Positions 11,419 through 24,114 of a stretch of DNA of 64,000 nucleotides are shown piece by piece. The notes beneath the pieces are model-generated. The model saw only the letters and a list, made by a program, of their open reading frames with translations, was not told the DNA's origin and ran no database searches. The stretch lies in contig NZ_WLYX01000001.1 in assembly GCF_009707705.1 (NCBI RefSeq), positions 1,240,001 to 1,304,000 of the forward strand. Direction: 5' to 3'. Made by a program: the position numbers and the translations under genes. Every line of letters begins with the position of its first letter. The stretch's first letter is position 1. This stretch comes from Paludibacterium denitrificans (GTDB taxonomy: Bacteria; Pseudomonadota; Gammaproteobacteria; Burkholderiales; Chromobacteriaceae).

Positions 11419-11432
11419 GATTCGTCCTTGCC

Positions 11433-12519
11433 TCAACGCAGCTTGATGGTGGAAAGACCTGCCAGCACCAGCATCATGGTGATGATCCAGAAACGCACTA
11501 CCACCTGCGTTTCCTTCCAGCCTTTCAATTCATAGTGATGGTGCAACGGCGCCATGCGGAACACGCGGCGGCCGGTGAGCTTGAACGAGGTCACCTGAAT
11601 CATCACCGACAGCGCTTCCATCACAAACAGCCCGCCCATCACAAACAACACGATCTCCTGGCGCACGATCACAGCCACCGTGCCCAGCGCCGCGCCCAGT
11701 GCCAGCGCCCCGACATCGCCCATGAACACCTGGGCCGGGTAGGCGTTGAACCACAAGAAGCCGAGGCAGGCGCCGCACATGGCCGCGCAGAACACCACCA
11801 CCTCATGCGCGCCGGGAATAAACGGCAGCGCCAGATAACGCGAGAACACGGCGTGGCTAAGCGATATAGGCAAAAATGGCCAACCCGGCGGCCACCAGTA
11901 CCACCGGCAGGGCGGCCAAGCCGTCCAGACCGTCGGTCAGGTTGACCGCGTTGGAGGTACCGACGATGACGAAATAAGTCAGCACGCAAAACCCGATGGC
12001 ACCCAGCGGATACACCACGTGCTTGAAGAACGGCACGATGAAGCTGGTGGATTCCGGCAGCTTGGCGGTCAGAATCAGAAACAGCCCGGCGCCAATGGCG
12101 ATGGTCGATTGCCACAGCATCTTGAACTTGGCAGACACCCCGTGCGGGTCCTTGTACACCACCTTGCGCCAGTCATCGTAGAACCCCAATGCACCGGTAC
12201 CGAACAGCACCGCCAGCAACAACCAGACATATTTGTTGGTCAAGTCCGACCACAACAACGTGGTCACGCCGATCGACATCAGGATCAGCGAGCCACCCAT
12301 GGTCGGCGTGCCAGCCTTGACCAAATGCGTTTGCGGGCCGTCGGAACGAACCGCCTGACCAACCTTCAGTTCGGTCAGCTTGCGAATAACCCACGGCCCC
12401 AGCAGCAGCGAGATGGTCAGCGAAGTCAACGCTGCCATCACTGCGCGCAGGGTTACGTAGTTGAAAACATTAAAAGCACGGACATGTTCACCAAGCCATG
12501 CAGCCAGCCAAAGCAGCAC
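11433..12519 (-). CDS. mraY: Phospho-MurNAc-pentapeptide transferase MraY
   Basis: MraY transfers phospho-MurNAc-pentapeptide to undecaprenyl phosphate, making lipid I in the inner membrane. The start [20 protein letters not shown] matches the family from residue 1, which supports the GTG at 12519. The catalytic aspartate segment [29 protein letters not shown] and the C-terminal [11 protein letters not shown] are present, with about ten hydrophobic helices. One break at 11856-11862 (GCTAAGC) falls where AYIAGHAVFS is expected. The start sits three bases past the murF stop region with almost no gap. Confidence 0.95.
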
Positions 12520-12520
12520 G

Positions 12521-13897
12521 TTATATTCCCTTGTTCTGTTGTGTTACGGCGGTCAGATGATCGACCACCCGTTCCATGTGCATGAAGCGCGAGCCCTTCA
12601 CCAACACGGACGTCCCGGCTTAAGCAAATGGCCGTCGAGATAGGTTTGCAAAGCCTCCAGTGTGGCAAACTGCTGCGCCCCGGCACCAAAAGCGGCCACC
12701 GCCTCGCCGGTCAGTTCCCCCACGCCCAGCAGGACGTCGATTCCCAGCGTGCGCGCATAAGCGCCCACCTCAGCATGCAGTGCCGGAGCGGTGGCGCCCA
12801 ATTCACCAATATCGCCCATCACGAACCAGCGCGGCGCCTAAGAAGCGCGACAGCACCTCCAGCCCGGCCTTCATCGAATCCGGGTTGGCATTGTAGGTAT
12901 CGTCAATCACCGTGACGCCATGCGGCGCCGTCTTCTGCTGCAAGCGGCCTTTTACCCCCGGCAAAGCTGCCAGCCCGGCAGCGATGTCGGTCAACGGCAC
13001 ATTCAGGGCCAAGGCGACACTGGTCGCCGCCAGCGCGTTGCGCACGTTGTGTTCACCCGGTGTCGGCAGGGTCACTTCCACTTCGACTTGCGGCGTCACC
13101 AGAACGAAACGGCTGTGCAGCGGCAACAATTCGATCGCGCGCGCCGTGATGTCTGCACCGGCGCTCAGGCCAAAGCGCAACTGGGTATGACTGGCGGCCG
13201 CAGCGTCGAAGATGGCCAGATTGGCATCATCGGCATTGAGCACGGCCACCCCGTCAGCCATCAGGCCTTCAAAGATTTCCGCCTTGGCACGCGCCACATC
13301 CGCCGTGTGGGCAAAATGGCCAACATGGGCGCGCATGGCGTTGTTCACCAGCGCGACCTGCGGCCGCAACAGCCCGGTCAGATAGCGCAACTCGCCGTGG
13401 TGGTTCATGCCCATTTCAATCACGGCATAGCGGTGCGCGGTGGTCAGCTGCAGCAAGGTCAGCGGCACGCCGATATCGTTGTTGAAGTTGCTTAAGCCGT
13501 CGCCAGAACCGCGTCAGCACCGGCGTGGCTACGCAGGATGGAGGCCACCATTTCCTTGACGGTGGTCTTGCCATTGGAACCGGTAATGCCGATACGTTTG
13601 AGTGGCAGGCTGGCGCACCAGCCTAGCGGCCAGTTGTCCCAGTGCCAGCCGGGTGTCCGCCACGCGAATCAGCGCGGCACCGGGCAAGACAAAATCCTGC
13701 CGTACCACGGCGGCAATGGCGCCTTTGGCGAGAACATCGGCCACAAAATCATGCGCATCGAAGCGCTCGCCCTTGAGCGCCACAAACAAATCACCGGGAC
13801 GGATATCGCGGCTATCGGTCACCACGCGCAACAGTTCACCATCGGCCCCGTCGAGGGTGCCTTGGGCGAACGCGGCAGCGGTTTGCAAGGACATCAT
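12521..13897 (-). CDS. murF: UDP-MurNAc-tripeptide--D-Ala-D-Ala ligase MurF
   Basis: MurF adds the D-Ala-D-Ala dipeptide made by DdlB. Features in order are [20 protein letters not shown], the ATP loop [34 protein letters not shown] and the terminal [17 protein letters not shown]. The ATG at 13897 overlaps the murE stop. Breaks lie near 13622 (GCTAGGC on the coding strand), at 13490-13497 (GCTTAAGC; GNFNND expected), near 12839 (before APRWFVMGD) and at 12618-12625 (GCTTAAGC). The end is a TAA at 12521 after TQQNKGI. No DUS-like copy lies inside. Confidence 0.93.
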
Positions 13898-15372
13898 GCT
13901 TAAGCTGCTCCCAGACGGTGAGCGCTTCTTCCGCCACGCGGAAATCAGAGAACGGCCGCTTGACGCCACCGATGTCCTGATAATCTTCATGCCCCTTAAA
14001 GCAATTAGCACAATGTCACCCGCACGGGCGTGTGACACGGCCCAGCGGATGGCCAGTGCGCGGTCGACTTGCACCTGCGCCGGATGTGTCATGCTTACCA
14101 GCACGTCGTTGAGAATGGCTTGCGGGTCTTCGGTGCGCGGATTGTCGCTGGTGAGCACAGCCACGTCGGCCAGTCGCTCGGCAATGGCGCCCATCATCGG
14201 CCGCTTGCCCGGATCACGATCGCCGCCGCAGCCGAACACGCAATACAGTGTGCTGCTATACGGATTTCGGCCAACGTGGCCAGCGCTTTTTCCAGCGCAT
14301 CCGGGGTGTGGGCATAGTCGATGACGATCAGCGGCTCATGCGCGCCGCCCAGACGCTGCATGCGACCGCGTCGCAGGCTGAATGCGCGACAGCACGCTGG
14401 CGGCGTCGGCCAGCGGCACGCCATTGGCGCACAGCGTAGCCAGACACGCCAGCAGGTTGGCGGCATTGAAGCGGCCCAGCTGGCTGGTGCGCAGTTCGGT
14501 CACGCCCCACGGCGTGGTCACTTGCAGTTGCAGGCCATCAAGGTTGGCCGAAAGGGAGAGCGGACGTACATCACCCTGCTCCAGCCCGTAACTGATGACG
14601 CGGGTTTGCTGGGCATCCAGCCCGGCGGCCAGTTCGCGACCAAAGGCATCGTCGACATTGATGACCGCGTGCTGCAGGCCTTCCCAGTAAAACAGTTTCT
14701 TCTTGGCGGCACCGTAGCGCTCCATGGTGCCGTGATAATCCAGATGGTCGCGCGTCAGATTGGTGAACACGGCAGTGGTAAAGCCCACGCCATGCACCCG
14801 GCACTGGTCGAGGCCATGACTGGAGACTTCCATGGTGACCACATGCGCGCCCTGACGACGGTATTCGGCCAACTTCTGCTGTACCGTCACCGGGTCCGGC
14901 GTGGTGTGCGTCGTTTGCGTCAGCGCGCCATAAAAACCGTTGCCGACGGTGCCGATCAGCGCCGCCTTCTGGCCCAGCAGCGAAAACGCCTGTGCCAGCC
15001 AGTGGGAAATGGACGTCTTGCCGTTGGTGCCGGTGATGCCGATCACCGTCATCGCCTGGCTCGGTTGGCCGTAGACATAGGCCGCCACAATGCTTAGCGC
15101 GTTCACGCAGGTTGGGCACGGCCAGATTGGGCACGGCCCATTCGGCCTGCCAGACAAAATCATCAGACGGGTCCCACAGCACGGCTACAGCGCCCTTGGC
15201 CAGCGCATCGGGGATGAAATCGCGGCCGTCGGTGTATTCTCCGCGGCACGCCGAGGAATACATCACCGGGCAAGACGCGACGGCTGTCGGCCTCCACCCG
15301 GGAGATGGCTAGTCCCAGTTTGTCGAGTTCTGCCGGATTCCAGTCCGGCAGCAGCGTCAATCGACTTTTCAT
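13894..15372 (-). CDS. murE: UDP-MurNAc-tripeptide synthetase MurE (meso-DAP type)
   Basis: MurE adds the third stem residue. SDNPRTEDP contains the DNPR motif that marks enzymes adding meso-diaminopimelate, as expected for a Gram-negative. The start [20 protein letters not shown] at 15372, [32 protein letters not shown] and [15 protein letters not shown] are visible. Breaks occur near 15251, at 15092-15098 (GCTTAGC), near 14385, near 14257, near 13993 and at 13898-13905 (GCTTAAGC beside the stop). An in-frame 15-base tandem repeat at 15112-15141 encodes [12 protein letters not shown]-like copies lie at 14266 and 14864. Confidence 0.92.
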
Positions 15373-15384
15373 GGTATCAGTTCG

Positions 15385-17130
15385 TCAAAAATCCACAGGT
15401 ACCGGTGTGGATTCCGGTAACAACGTGTTGTTGGAAGGCTCATCCGGCTGCACGTTCAGCACACGCAACGCGCCACCGGCCACGGCCGAAAACACAGGTG
15501 CCGCCACGGCGCCACCGTAATATTTGCCAGCGGACGGCTCATCAATCATCACCGCCACAATCAGACGCGGGGCCTTGCCCGGCGCAAAACCGATGAACAA
15601 CGCCCGGTGCTTGTTGGCGACATAACTGCGGCCCTCCAGCTTACGAGCCGTCCCACTCTTGCCGCCAATGCTGTAACCGATGATGCGGCCACCCACGGCG
15701 CCTCCGCCGGGCTGGCTGTTGGCCACCAGCAGATCGCGCATTTCACGCGCGGTTTTGGCGCTCAACACCCGTTTACCCGGCATCGGGTTGGCGGTGCGGT
15801 ACAGCGACAGCGGCAGCAACACGCCGTCGTTGACAAAAATGGTATAAGCCCGCGCCATTTGCAGCAGGCTGACCGACACGCCGTAACCAAAAGACATGGT
15901 GGCCTGTTCAATCGGCCGCCACGATTTCCAGTTGCGCAAGCGGCCGCTGGCCTCGCCCGGGAACCCGGTGTTCGGCGCCCGGCCAAAGCCAAGCGAATCG
16001 TAGTAATTCCAGAAATCTTCCGGCGCATTCATCAGCGCCAGTTTGCTGGTGCCCACGTTACTCGACTTCTGAATGATGCCGAGAATGCCCGAGGCTGGCT
16101 TGCGGCGACACATCGCGGATCACCGCCGGGCCGATGTTGTAGCTGTGGGTATCCAGCACGGTGTTCAGATTGGCCTTGCCATTTTCCAGCGCCAGCGAAA
16201 TCGACAGCGGCTTCATGGTGGAGCCCGGTTCAAACAGGTCGATCACCGCGCGGTTACGCAACATTTCCGGCGTGGTGCCCACCCGGTTGTTGGGGTTGAA
16301 TGACGGGAAATTGGCCAAGGCCAGCAACTCGCCGGTGTGGGCATCCAGCACCACCACGCTCCCGGCCTTGGCCTGGTTTTCTTCCACTGCCGCTTTCAGC
16401 TCGCGGTAGGCCAGATACTGGATGCGATGGTCCACCGCCAGTGCCAGCGTCTGCCCGTCCTTGGGCGGCTCGATCGCGGCCACGTCTTCGATGATGTGGC
16501 CACGCCGGTCCTTGATCACCACACGACGGCCATCCTTGCCAGCGAGCATTTTTTCGCGCGCCAGCTCAACCCCTTCCTGACCTTTGCCGTCCACCCCGGT
16601 GAACCCGATGATGTGCGAAACAATCTCGCTTACCGGATAAAAACGGCGGAATTCCTGCTGTTTGGCAATGCCGGGGATCGCCAGCGCCATCACCTTGTTG
16701 GCCAGCTCCGGGCTGATCTGCCGTTTCAGGTAAACAAACTCGCGCTTGCGGTCCGACAGCTTGGCGGCCAACTCTTCCGGCGCCATGTCCAGCAAGCGCG
16801 CCAGTTCGCGCAGTTTGGCTGGCGGAACCGGTTCCATGTCCGCCGGACTAGCCCAGATGGTCTGCACCGGGCTGCTGATCGCCAGCGGCTCACCGTTGCG
16901 GTCGGTAATCACGCCGCGGTTAGCTTCCAGCGTCATGGCGCGGCGGAAACGCGCCTCGCCCTGGTTCTGCAGAAAATCCTGCTGCACCACCTGCAAATAC
17001 ATGGCTCGCAGAATCAACGCGGCAAACAGGCCGCCCAAAGCCAGCAAAACAAAACGCACACGCCCGGCGTCATGCGCAGGGCGGGGCTGGCAGCGGGAAT
17101 ACGCTGATTCATCGAGTAGACATTACGCAT
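15385..17130 (-). CDS. ftsI: Septal transpeptidase FtsI (PBP3)
   Basis: FtsI cross-links septal peptidoglycan together with FtsW. A single N-terminal helix (RFVLLALGGLFAALILRAMYL) is followed by the dimerisation domain. The transpeptidase motifs are all present: STMK in EPGSTMKPLSISL, SSN in IQKSSNVGTSKLAL, and KSGT in GGKSGTARKLEG. The start MRNVYSMNQRIPA at 17130 overlaps the ftsL stop (TGATG). Breaks lie near 17070, which splits the short cytoplasmic tail from the helix, and near 16098, just before ASGILGIIQKSSN. Length is about 580 residues. Confidence 0.94.
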
Positions 17131-17400
17131 CAGGCACCACCTTTGGCCGAGATCACCTGGATCTGGCGCGGGTCAGGCACATGCATGCCCAAGCGACTGG
17201 AGGCGGCTTTTTCTATCACCGCATGCGCCCCCGGTACTTTGTTCCAGTTGCAACTGGCCATACTCCACCGCCAGCTGCTTGGCGGCTTTCTGTTCTTTCT
17301 GCATATCGCCATATAACTTGCGCGCAACATACTGCGAGGTCACCACCGACCAGGCGCAAAACACAACCAGCGCGAGCAAGATGGCGTTGAGGCGGTTCAT
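17130..17400 (-). CDS. ftsL: Cell division protein FtsL
   Basis: FtsL is a small bitopic division protein that forms a complex with FtsQ and FtsB. It begins [20 protein letters not shown] (transmembrane helix) and continues with a heptad-like coiled coil, MQKEQKAAKQLAVEYGQLQLEQ. It ends with the FtsL-like SRLGMHVPDPRQIQVI. One break near 17232 separates LEQST from HAVIEKAASSRLGM; the family shows a Trp there, so a CCTGG and neighbouring bases are probably corrupted. The ATG at 17400 overlaps the rsmH stop and the stop overlaps the ftsI start. Confidence 0.9.
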
Positions 17401-18351
17401 GCGTCGATCTCCCGCCACGGCGCCGCCGTACGCTCGGCAATGCGCATGATGGCGCTACGCGAACGGGCGTTTTCGCGCACCTCTTCTGCACTGGCCCGCA
17501 CCGGCTTGCCGACGGTTTTCAGTGGCGGGCGCGCCATGTCCTGCACCCGGACCATGGCCCAGGTTTTTCTTCGGAACTGGCATCGCGCAGGTAATTCTTG
17601 ACGATGCGGTCTTCCAGCGAATGGAAGCTGATGATGGCCAGACGGCCACCTTCGGCCAACCTTCTGGCCGCTTGCGGCAGGGCTGCCTTCAGCTCTTCCA
17701 GTTCACGGTTCACGAAGATCCGGATCGCCTGGAAAGTGCGCGTAGCGGGGTCTTGACCCGGTTCGCGAGAATGGACGTTTTGCCCAACGAGCACGGCGAG
17801 CTCGCGCGTGGTCTGGATGGGGGCACTGTCGCGTTGCGCAACAATGGCTGCTGCGATCTTGCGAGCAAACCGCTCTTCACCATAAGTCTTGATGACCTCC
17901 CTGATATCGGCCTCGTCAGCGGTGGCCAGCCATTCCGCCGCAGTCATGCCGCGGCTGGTATCCATGCGCATGTCCAACGGCGCATCAAAGCGAAAACTGA
18001 AACCGCGTCGTCCGTCGTCAATCTGCGGCGACGACACGCCCAAATCCATCAATACGCCATCGACGGCGGCCACTCCGAGGCGATCGAGCTCGGCAGCAAA
18101 CGCCTCGAAACCGTTATGCACAATGGTAAAACGTGGGTCCTGTTGCGCCAGTTGCTCCGCCACGGCAATCGCTTCCGGATCTTTGTCAAAGGCGATCAGG
18201 CACCCCTGCGGCCCCAGTTGCGACAGGATGGTAAGCTATGGCCGCCCCGGCCGAAGGTGCAGTCGACGTACACGCCATCCGGGCGGAGGGCGAGTGCGGC
18301 AACAGCTTCGGTCAACAGCACCGTGCGGTGCACAAACGGGGTAACGGTCAC
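17397..18351 (-). CDS. rsmH: 16S rRNA m4C1402 methyltransferase RsmH
   Basis: RsmH (MraW) N4-methylates C1402 of 16S rRNA. The GTG at 18351 overlaps the mraZ stop (GTGA) and gives [17 protein letters not shown]. The AdoMet motif [31 protein letters not shown] and [18 protein letters not shown] follow, then the C-terminal [18 protein letters not shown]. Breaks lie near 18233 (before ILSQLGPQG) and near 17566 (after SSEEKP). Length is about 315 residues. A DUS-like copy at 17651 encodes Leu-Ala-Glu. Confidence 0.94.
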
Positions 18352-18795
18352 AGCGTGAAATCTCCAAGGTGTTGGGCCGAGGTCGGCCGGATCGATGGCC
18401 AGCGCGTCAGCGGTCTGGCTGTCCCATTCCTCGGCGTTCCACAGCTCGAAACGGTTGCCCATCCCGACCAGCGCCACGTCTTTATCGAGGCCAACCAGCT
18501 CGCGCAGGCGGGCAGGCAGCAAAATACGACCGGCGCTGTCCATCTCCAGCGTTTCCGCATGGCCAAGCATCAGTCGTTGATAGCGTTTCAAGGAAGGATT
18601 ACCGGTAGGCAGCGCCAACAGACGGGCTTCCACTGGCCGCCAGTTGGGTTCGGGATAAATGAGCAGATGATCGGAGGACTCGAGGGTAACCACTAGCGTG
18701 TGTCCGAACGAGGACAGCAGGGTCTCACGGTGCTTGGCCGGAATAGCCAAGCGGCCCTTGCTATCAAGAGACACCGTACTGACACCACCTATCAT
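18348..18795 (-). CDS. mraZ: Transcriptional regulator MraZ
   Basis: MraZ is an AbrB-like repressor of the dcw operon and its first gene. It has the two tandem half-folds of the family: [18 protein letters not shown] near the N-terminus and [18 protein letters not shown] near residue 80. The DSKGR and DSAGR motifs mark each half. The ATG at 18795 gives [12 protein letters not shown] break near 18372 shifts the reading into rsmH. The true end is LGDFTL followed by TGA at 18348, about 149 residues, the usual length. Four MraZ-box repeats stand directly upstream, consistent with autoregulation. Confidence 0.95.
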
Positions 18796-18830
18796 GATCT
18801 GGCCACGCCGCCTTAAAAGTTAAGGGGCTC

Positions 18831-18870
18831 CCGCCCCACTTTTCCCCACTTTTCCCCACTTTCCGCCACT
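18831..18870 (-). promoter_or_regulatory. MraZ operator: four 10-bp direct repeats
   Basis: On the minus strand four consecutive 10-base units read AGTGGCGGAA, AGTGGGGAAA, AGTGGGGAAA and AGTGGGGCGG. Known MraZ sites are TGGGN repeats spaced by five bases, i.e. a ten-base period, in front of mraZ, and this fits exactly. Three units carry the full GTGGG core and the promoter-proximal one is degenerate (GTGGC). They lie at and just after the predicted transcription start, so bound MraZ would block initiation. Confidence 0.9.
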
Positions 18871-18897
18871 ATAAGGAAATAAGCGCAGCGAGGTCAA
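18868..18897 (-). promoter_or_regulatory. Sigma70-type promoter of the dcw operon
   Basis: On the minus strand TTGACC (-35, 18892-18897) is followed after 18 bases by TATAGT (-10, 18868-18873). It overlaps the upstream MraZ repeat and sits about 75 bases before the mraZ start. The remaining 18898-19064 stretch is comparatively AT-rich and shows nothing else I can name. Confidence 0.7.
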
Positions 18898-19064
18898 CAC
18901 AGCGCGGAGCTAATTAGTCTTTTGCGACAAGGACTTAGACCGAGCAAAACAGGCCGATATGTTAAGCAAATCAGGGAGTTAAAAACCGCTGTGAAAGTGA
19001 GATGTGAAAAGCAGGAAAACAACACCGGCAAAAACCATGACAAATAACTTTATCGCCACCCAAG

Positions 19065-19074
19065 GTTGGCCGAA
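19065..19074 (+). repeat. DUS-like repeat between gatB end and dcw promoter
   Basis: Isolated copy in the context CCAAGGTTGGCCGAACG in the 351-base intergenic stretch 18796-19146. That stretch also holds the dcw promoter, the MraZ boxes and the gatB terminator. Confidence 0.85.
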
Positions 19075-19091
19075 CGACCAAACAAACACCG

Positions 19092-19120
19092 CCCGATGAC
19101 ACGCTAACGGCGTCATCGGG
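19092..19120 (-). terminator. Putative terminator of gatCAB
   Basis: A nine-base perfect stem CCCGATGAC / GTCATCGGG with an 11-base loop follows the gatB stop. On the minus strand it is followed by a T-rich stretch (GTGTTTGTTTGG), so it may be a modest rho-independent terminator. Confidence 0.6.
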
Positions 19121-19146
19121 TGGCAAACCGGGTTTCACACCCCGGT

Positions 19147-20570
19147 TCAGGCCAGTTTCTGGCGCAGAATATCCTGTACTTGTGCCGGATTGGCCTTGCC
19201 CTTGGAGGCCTTCATCACCTGCCCGGCCAAGGCATTCAGCGCCTTTTCCTTAGGCGCGGAATTCTTCCACCGCCTTGGGATTGGCGGCAATGGCGTCTTC
19301 CACCATCTTTTCGATGGCGCCCACATCCGACACCTGCTTCAGACCATCGCGTTCGATGATGGCATCGGCCGACAAGTCGCTGTCCCACATGGCATCAAAC
19401 ACCTGCTTGGCCAGCTTGTTGGACAAGGTATTGTCGGCAATGCGCAGAAGCAGGCCGGTGAGGCGTTCGGCGGTAATCGGGCACTCGCCGATTTCCTTGC
19501 CATCACGATTGAGGCGCGCGGCGATTTCACCGTTGACCCAGTTGGCGGCCAGCTTGCCCGGCCGGATGCCTCGGCGACGGCTTCGAAGTATTCCGCCGTG
19601 GCACGGCTGCCGGTCAGCAGCGCGGCATCGTAGGCCGACACACCGAAGGTTTCGACAAAACGCGCCTTCATCGCCGTCGGCAGTTCCGGCATTTCGCGAC
19701 GGATGCGTTCGATCTGTTCGTCGGCAATGCGCACCGGCAGCAAGTCCGGATCGGGGAAGTAGCGGTAATCGTGCGCGTCTTCCTTGCTGCGCATCATGCG
19801 GGTTTCGCCGCTATCCGGGTCGAACAGCACGGTGGCCTGCTCAACGCGGCAGCCGTCTTCCAGCGTGTCGATCTGCCACTGGATTTCGTACTTGATGGCC
19901 TGCTCGAGGAAACGGAACGAGTTGAGGTTCTTGATTTCGCGCCGGGTGCCAAACTCCTGTTGGCCGAACGGACGCACGGAGACGTTGGCATCCACGCGGA
20001 AGCTGCCTTCCTGCATGTTGCCGTCGCAGATGCCCAGCCACATCACCAGACTGTGCAGCGCGCGGGCGTAGGCCACGGCTTCTTCCGGCGAGCGCATGTC
20101 CGGCTCGGACACCACTTCCAGCAACGGAGTGCCGCGGTTAAGGTCGATACCGGTCATGCCACGGAAGTCTTCGTGCAGCGATTTGCCTAAGCATCTTCTT
20201 CCATGTGCGCGCGCGTCAGGCGCACCAGTTTTTCTTCTTCGCCCACCAGAATCGGCAGCACGCCGCCTTCAACAATCGGCAGCTCCATCTGGCTGATCTG
20301 GTAGCCCTTGGGCAAATCGGGGTAGAAGTAGTTTTTGCGGGCAAAAACGTTGGTCTGGTTGATCTTGGAACCCAGCGCCAGCCCCGGGCGGATGGCTTTT
20401 TCCACCACGGCCTTGTTCAATACCGGCAGCACACCGGGGAATGCCAGTTCCACAGCAGACGCCTGCGTGTTGGGCTCGGCACCAAACGCCGTGCTGGCGC
20501 CGGAGAAAATCTTGGAAACGGTGTTGAGTTGCACATGCACCTCAAGACCGATGACGACTTCCCATTTCAT
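19147..20570 (-). CDS. gatB: Asp/Glu-tRNA amidotransferase subunit B GatB
   Basis: GatB binds misacylated Glu-tRNA(Gln) or Asp-tRNA(Asn) and activates it for amidation. The start [17 protein letters not shown] has AAGGAT upstream. [16 protein letters not shown] and [19 protein letters not shown] are family signatures, and the tail domain ends [10 protein letters not shown]. Breaks are at 20185-20192 (GCCTAAGC; EEDAGKSLHED expected), near 19560 (before [10 protein letters not shown]) and near 19252 (EFRAGKEKAL expected). Length is about 475 residues. A DUS-like copy at 19959 reads on the antisense strand. Confidence 0.95.
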
Positions 20571-20662
20571 GATTGGAAAATCCTTCTTAGCAATTCGTGT
20601 CGATCACCGTGTCAATGCAGCGCCACGCACCACATTGGCCACGAAGATCCGATAAGGGTGGA

Positions 20663-22115
20663 TTACAGCGCAGGAGCGCGGCGGTGCCAGTCGGTCGCCA
20701 ACTGGAACTGGTGCGCCACGTTCAGCATCTTGGCTTCGCCAAAGTAATTGCCGATGATCTGCAAACCGATCGGGCGGCCATTGGCGGCAAACCCGGCTTT
20801 AGCACGCTCATGCCGGGCAAACCGGCCAGATTGACCGACAGCGTGTAGATATCAGACAGATACATCTGCACCGGGTCGCCGGATTTTTCACCGATATCAA
20901 ACGCGGCAGTCGGCGCCACCGGCCCGAGGATCACGTCACACTGTTCGAAAGCGGCCTTGAAGTCGTTGGCGATCAGGCGGCGAATCTTCTGCGCCTTGAG
21001 GTAGTAGGCATCGTAGTAGCCATGGCTGAGCACGTAGCTGCCCACCAGAATACGGCGCTTGACCTCGGCGCCAAAGCCTTCGGCACGGGTCTTCTCGTAC
21101 ATGTCGACCAGATCTTTGTACTCGGCTGCGCGGTGACCATAGCGCACGCCGTCGTAGCGCGACAGGTTGGTGGAAGCTTCAGCCGGGGCAATCACGTAGT
21201 AGGCCGGGATGGACAGTTCGGTATTGGGCAGACTGATGTCCACCACCTGCGCACCCTGTTTTTTCAACTCGGCAATGGCGTCTTCGATCACCTTGGCGAC
21301 ATCGGCCGACAAACCTGCGGCGAAGTACTCGCGCGGCAGGCCGATTCTCAGACCGGCCAGCGGCTGGTTGAGGTCACGGGTGTAGTCTTCCTTGCTGCGC
21401 TCCAGACTAGTGGAATCGCGCGCATCGAAGCTACCATGACATTGAGCATCAAGGCGCAGTCTTCAGCGGTCTGGGCGATCGGGCCACCCTGATCCAGCGA
21501 CGAGGCATAGGCCACCATGCCATAGCGCGATACCACGCCATAGGTCGGCTTCAGACCGGTTACGCCACAGTGCGAGGCTTACTGGCGAATCGAACCACCG
21601 GTATCGGTGGCGGTAGCCACCGGCGTCAGGCGCGCGGCCACCGCCGCAGCGGAACCACCGGAGGAGCCACCGGGAATGGCCTTGATATCCCACGGGTTTT
21701 TCACTACACCGTAGTACGAGTTTTCGTTGGACGAGCCCATGGCGAATTCGTCCATGTTGGTGCGACCCAGCGTCACCAGCCCGGCCGCGCGGCACTGCTC
21801 GACCACATGCGCGTCATAGGGCGAGATGAAGTTGTCCAGCATGCGCGAGCCACAGCTGGTTTTCCAGCCTTGCTGACAGAAGATGTCCTTGTAAGCCATC
21901 GGCACGCCGGTGAGCGGCCCGGCCTGACCGGCGGCACGGCGCGCATCGGCGGCAGCCGCTTCGTCCAGGGTTTTGGTACGGTCAACCGTGATGAAGGCAT
22001 TGAGCACGGGGTTGAGCGCCTCGATGCGGTCGAGGTACTGCGTGGCCAGTTCGACGCTGGACGCCTCGCCAGCCGCGAGTTGCTGCGACAATTCCTTGAG
22101 GGTGGCGTTAATCAT
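20663..22115 (-). CDS. gatA: Asp/Glu-tRNA amidotransferase subunit A GatA
   Basis: GatA is the amidase that releases ammonia from glutamine. The Ser-cisSer-Lys triad region is visible: Lys in [24 protein letters not shown], and the nucleophile segment DTGGSIRQ. The chosen start is [17 protein letters not shown] at 22115; an in-frame ATG at 22160 would add 15 residues with no family support. Breaks are a TAA at about 21581 right after GGSIRQ in the same frame, near 21430 (before FDARDSTS) and near 20795 (before GFAANGRP). It ends DWHRRAPAL at 20663. It lies downstream of gatC with a 143-base gap that contains a DUS-like copy. Confidence 0.94.
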
Positions 22116-22172
22116 TTCGTCTTGGTATCCGGTTATGCTTGGCTCCACGATACGAGGCACCGTGGGCGCAAG

Positions 22173-22182
22173 GTTGGCCGAA
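22173..22182 (+). repeat. DUS-like repeat between gatC and gatA
   Basis: Isolated copy in the context CAAGGTTGGCCGAACT inside the gatC-gatA gap. The gap otherwise shows no gene. Confidence 0.85.
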
Positions 22183-22258
22183 CTGCCCCGGCAGGGCGGG
22201 GAACTTGTCCGGCTTCAGGCTATCTGGGTAATGCCATGCGGCGCACGGCCGCGATGGT

Positions 22259-23937
<1,679 letters not shown>

Positions 23938-24114
23938 CCGACGAGTCGGCTTTATGGCGCATCGCCCCGCGCTGGCCTGGTATGGCGTAACCCGCTCGGC
24001 ACCTGTTGGTGTCTTGGCCGGGAAACGCCATCCGTGGTCAGGGGCGTTGCACCACGACCGACCCCGTAACTCTGTACTCTTACGCCATGCCGACAAGGGG
24101 TGGCGTGTCTGCTG

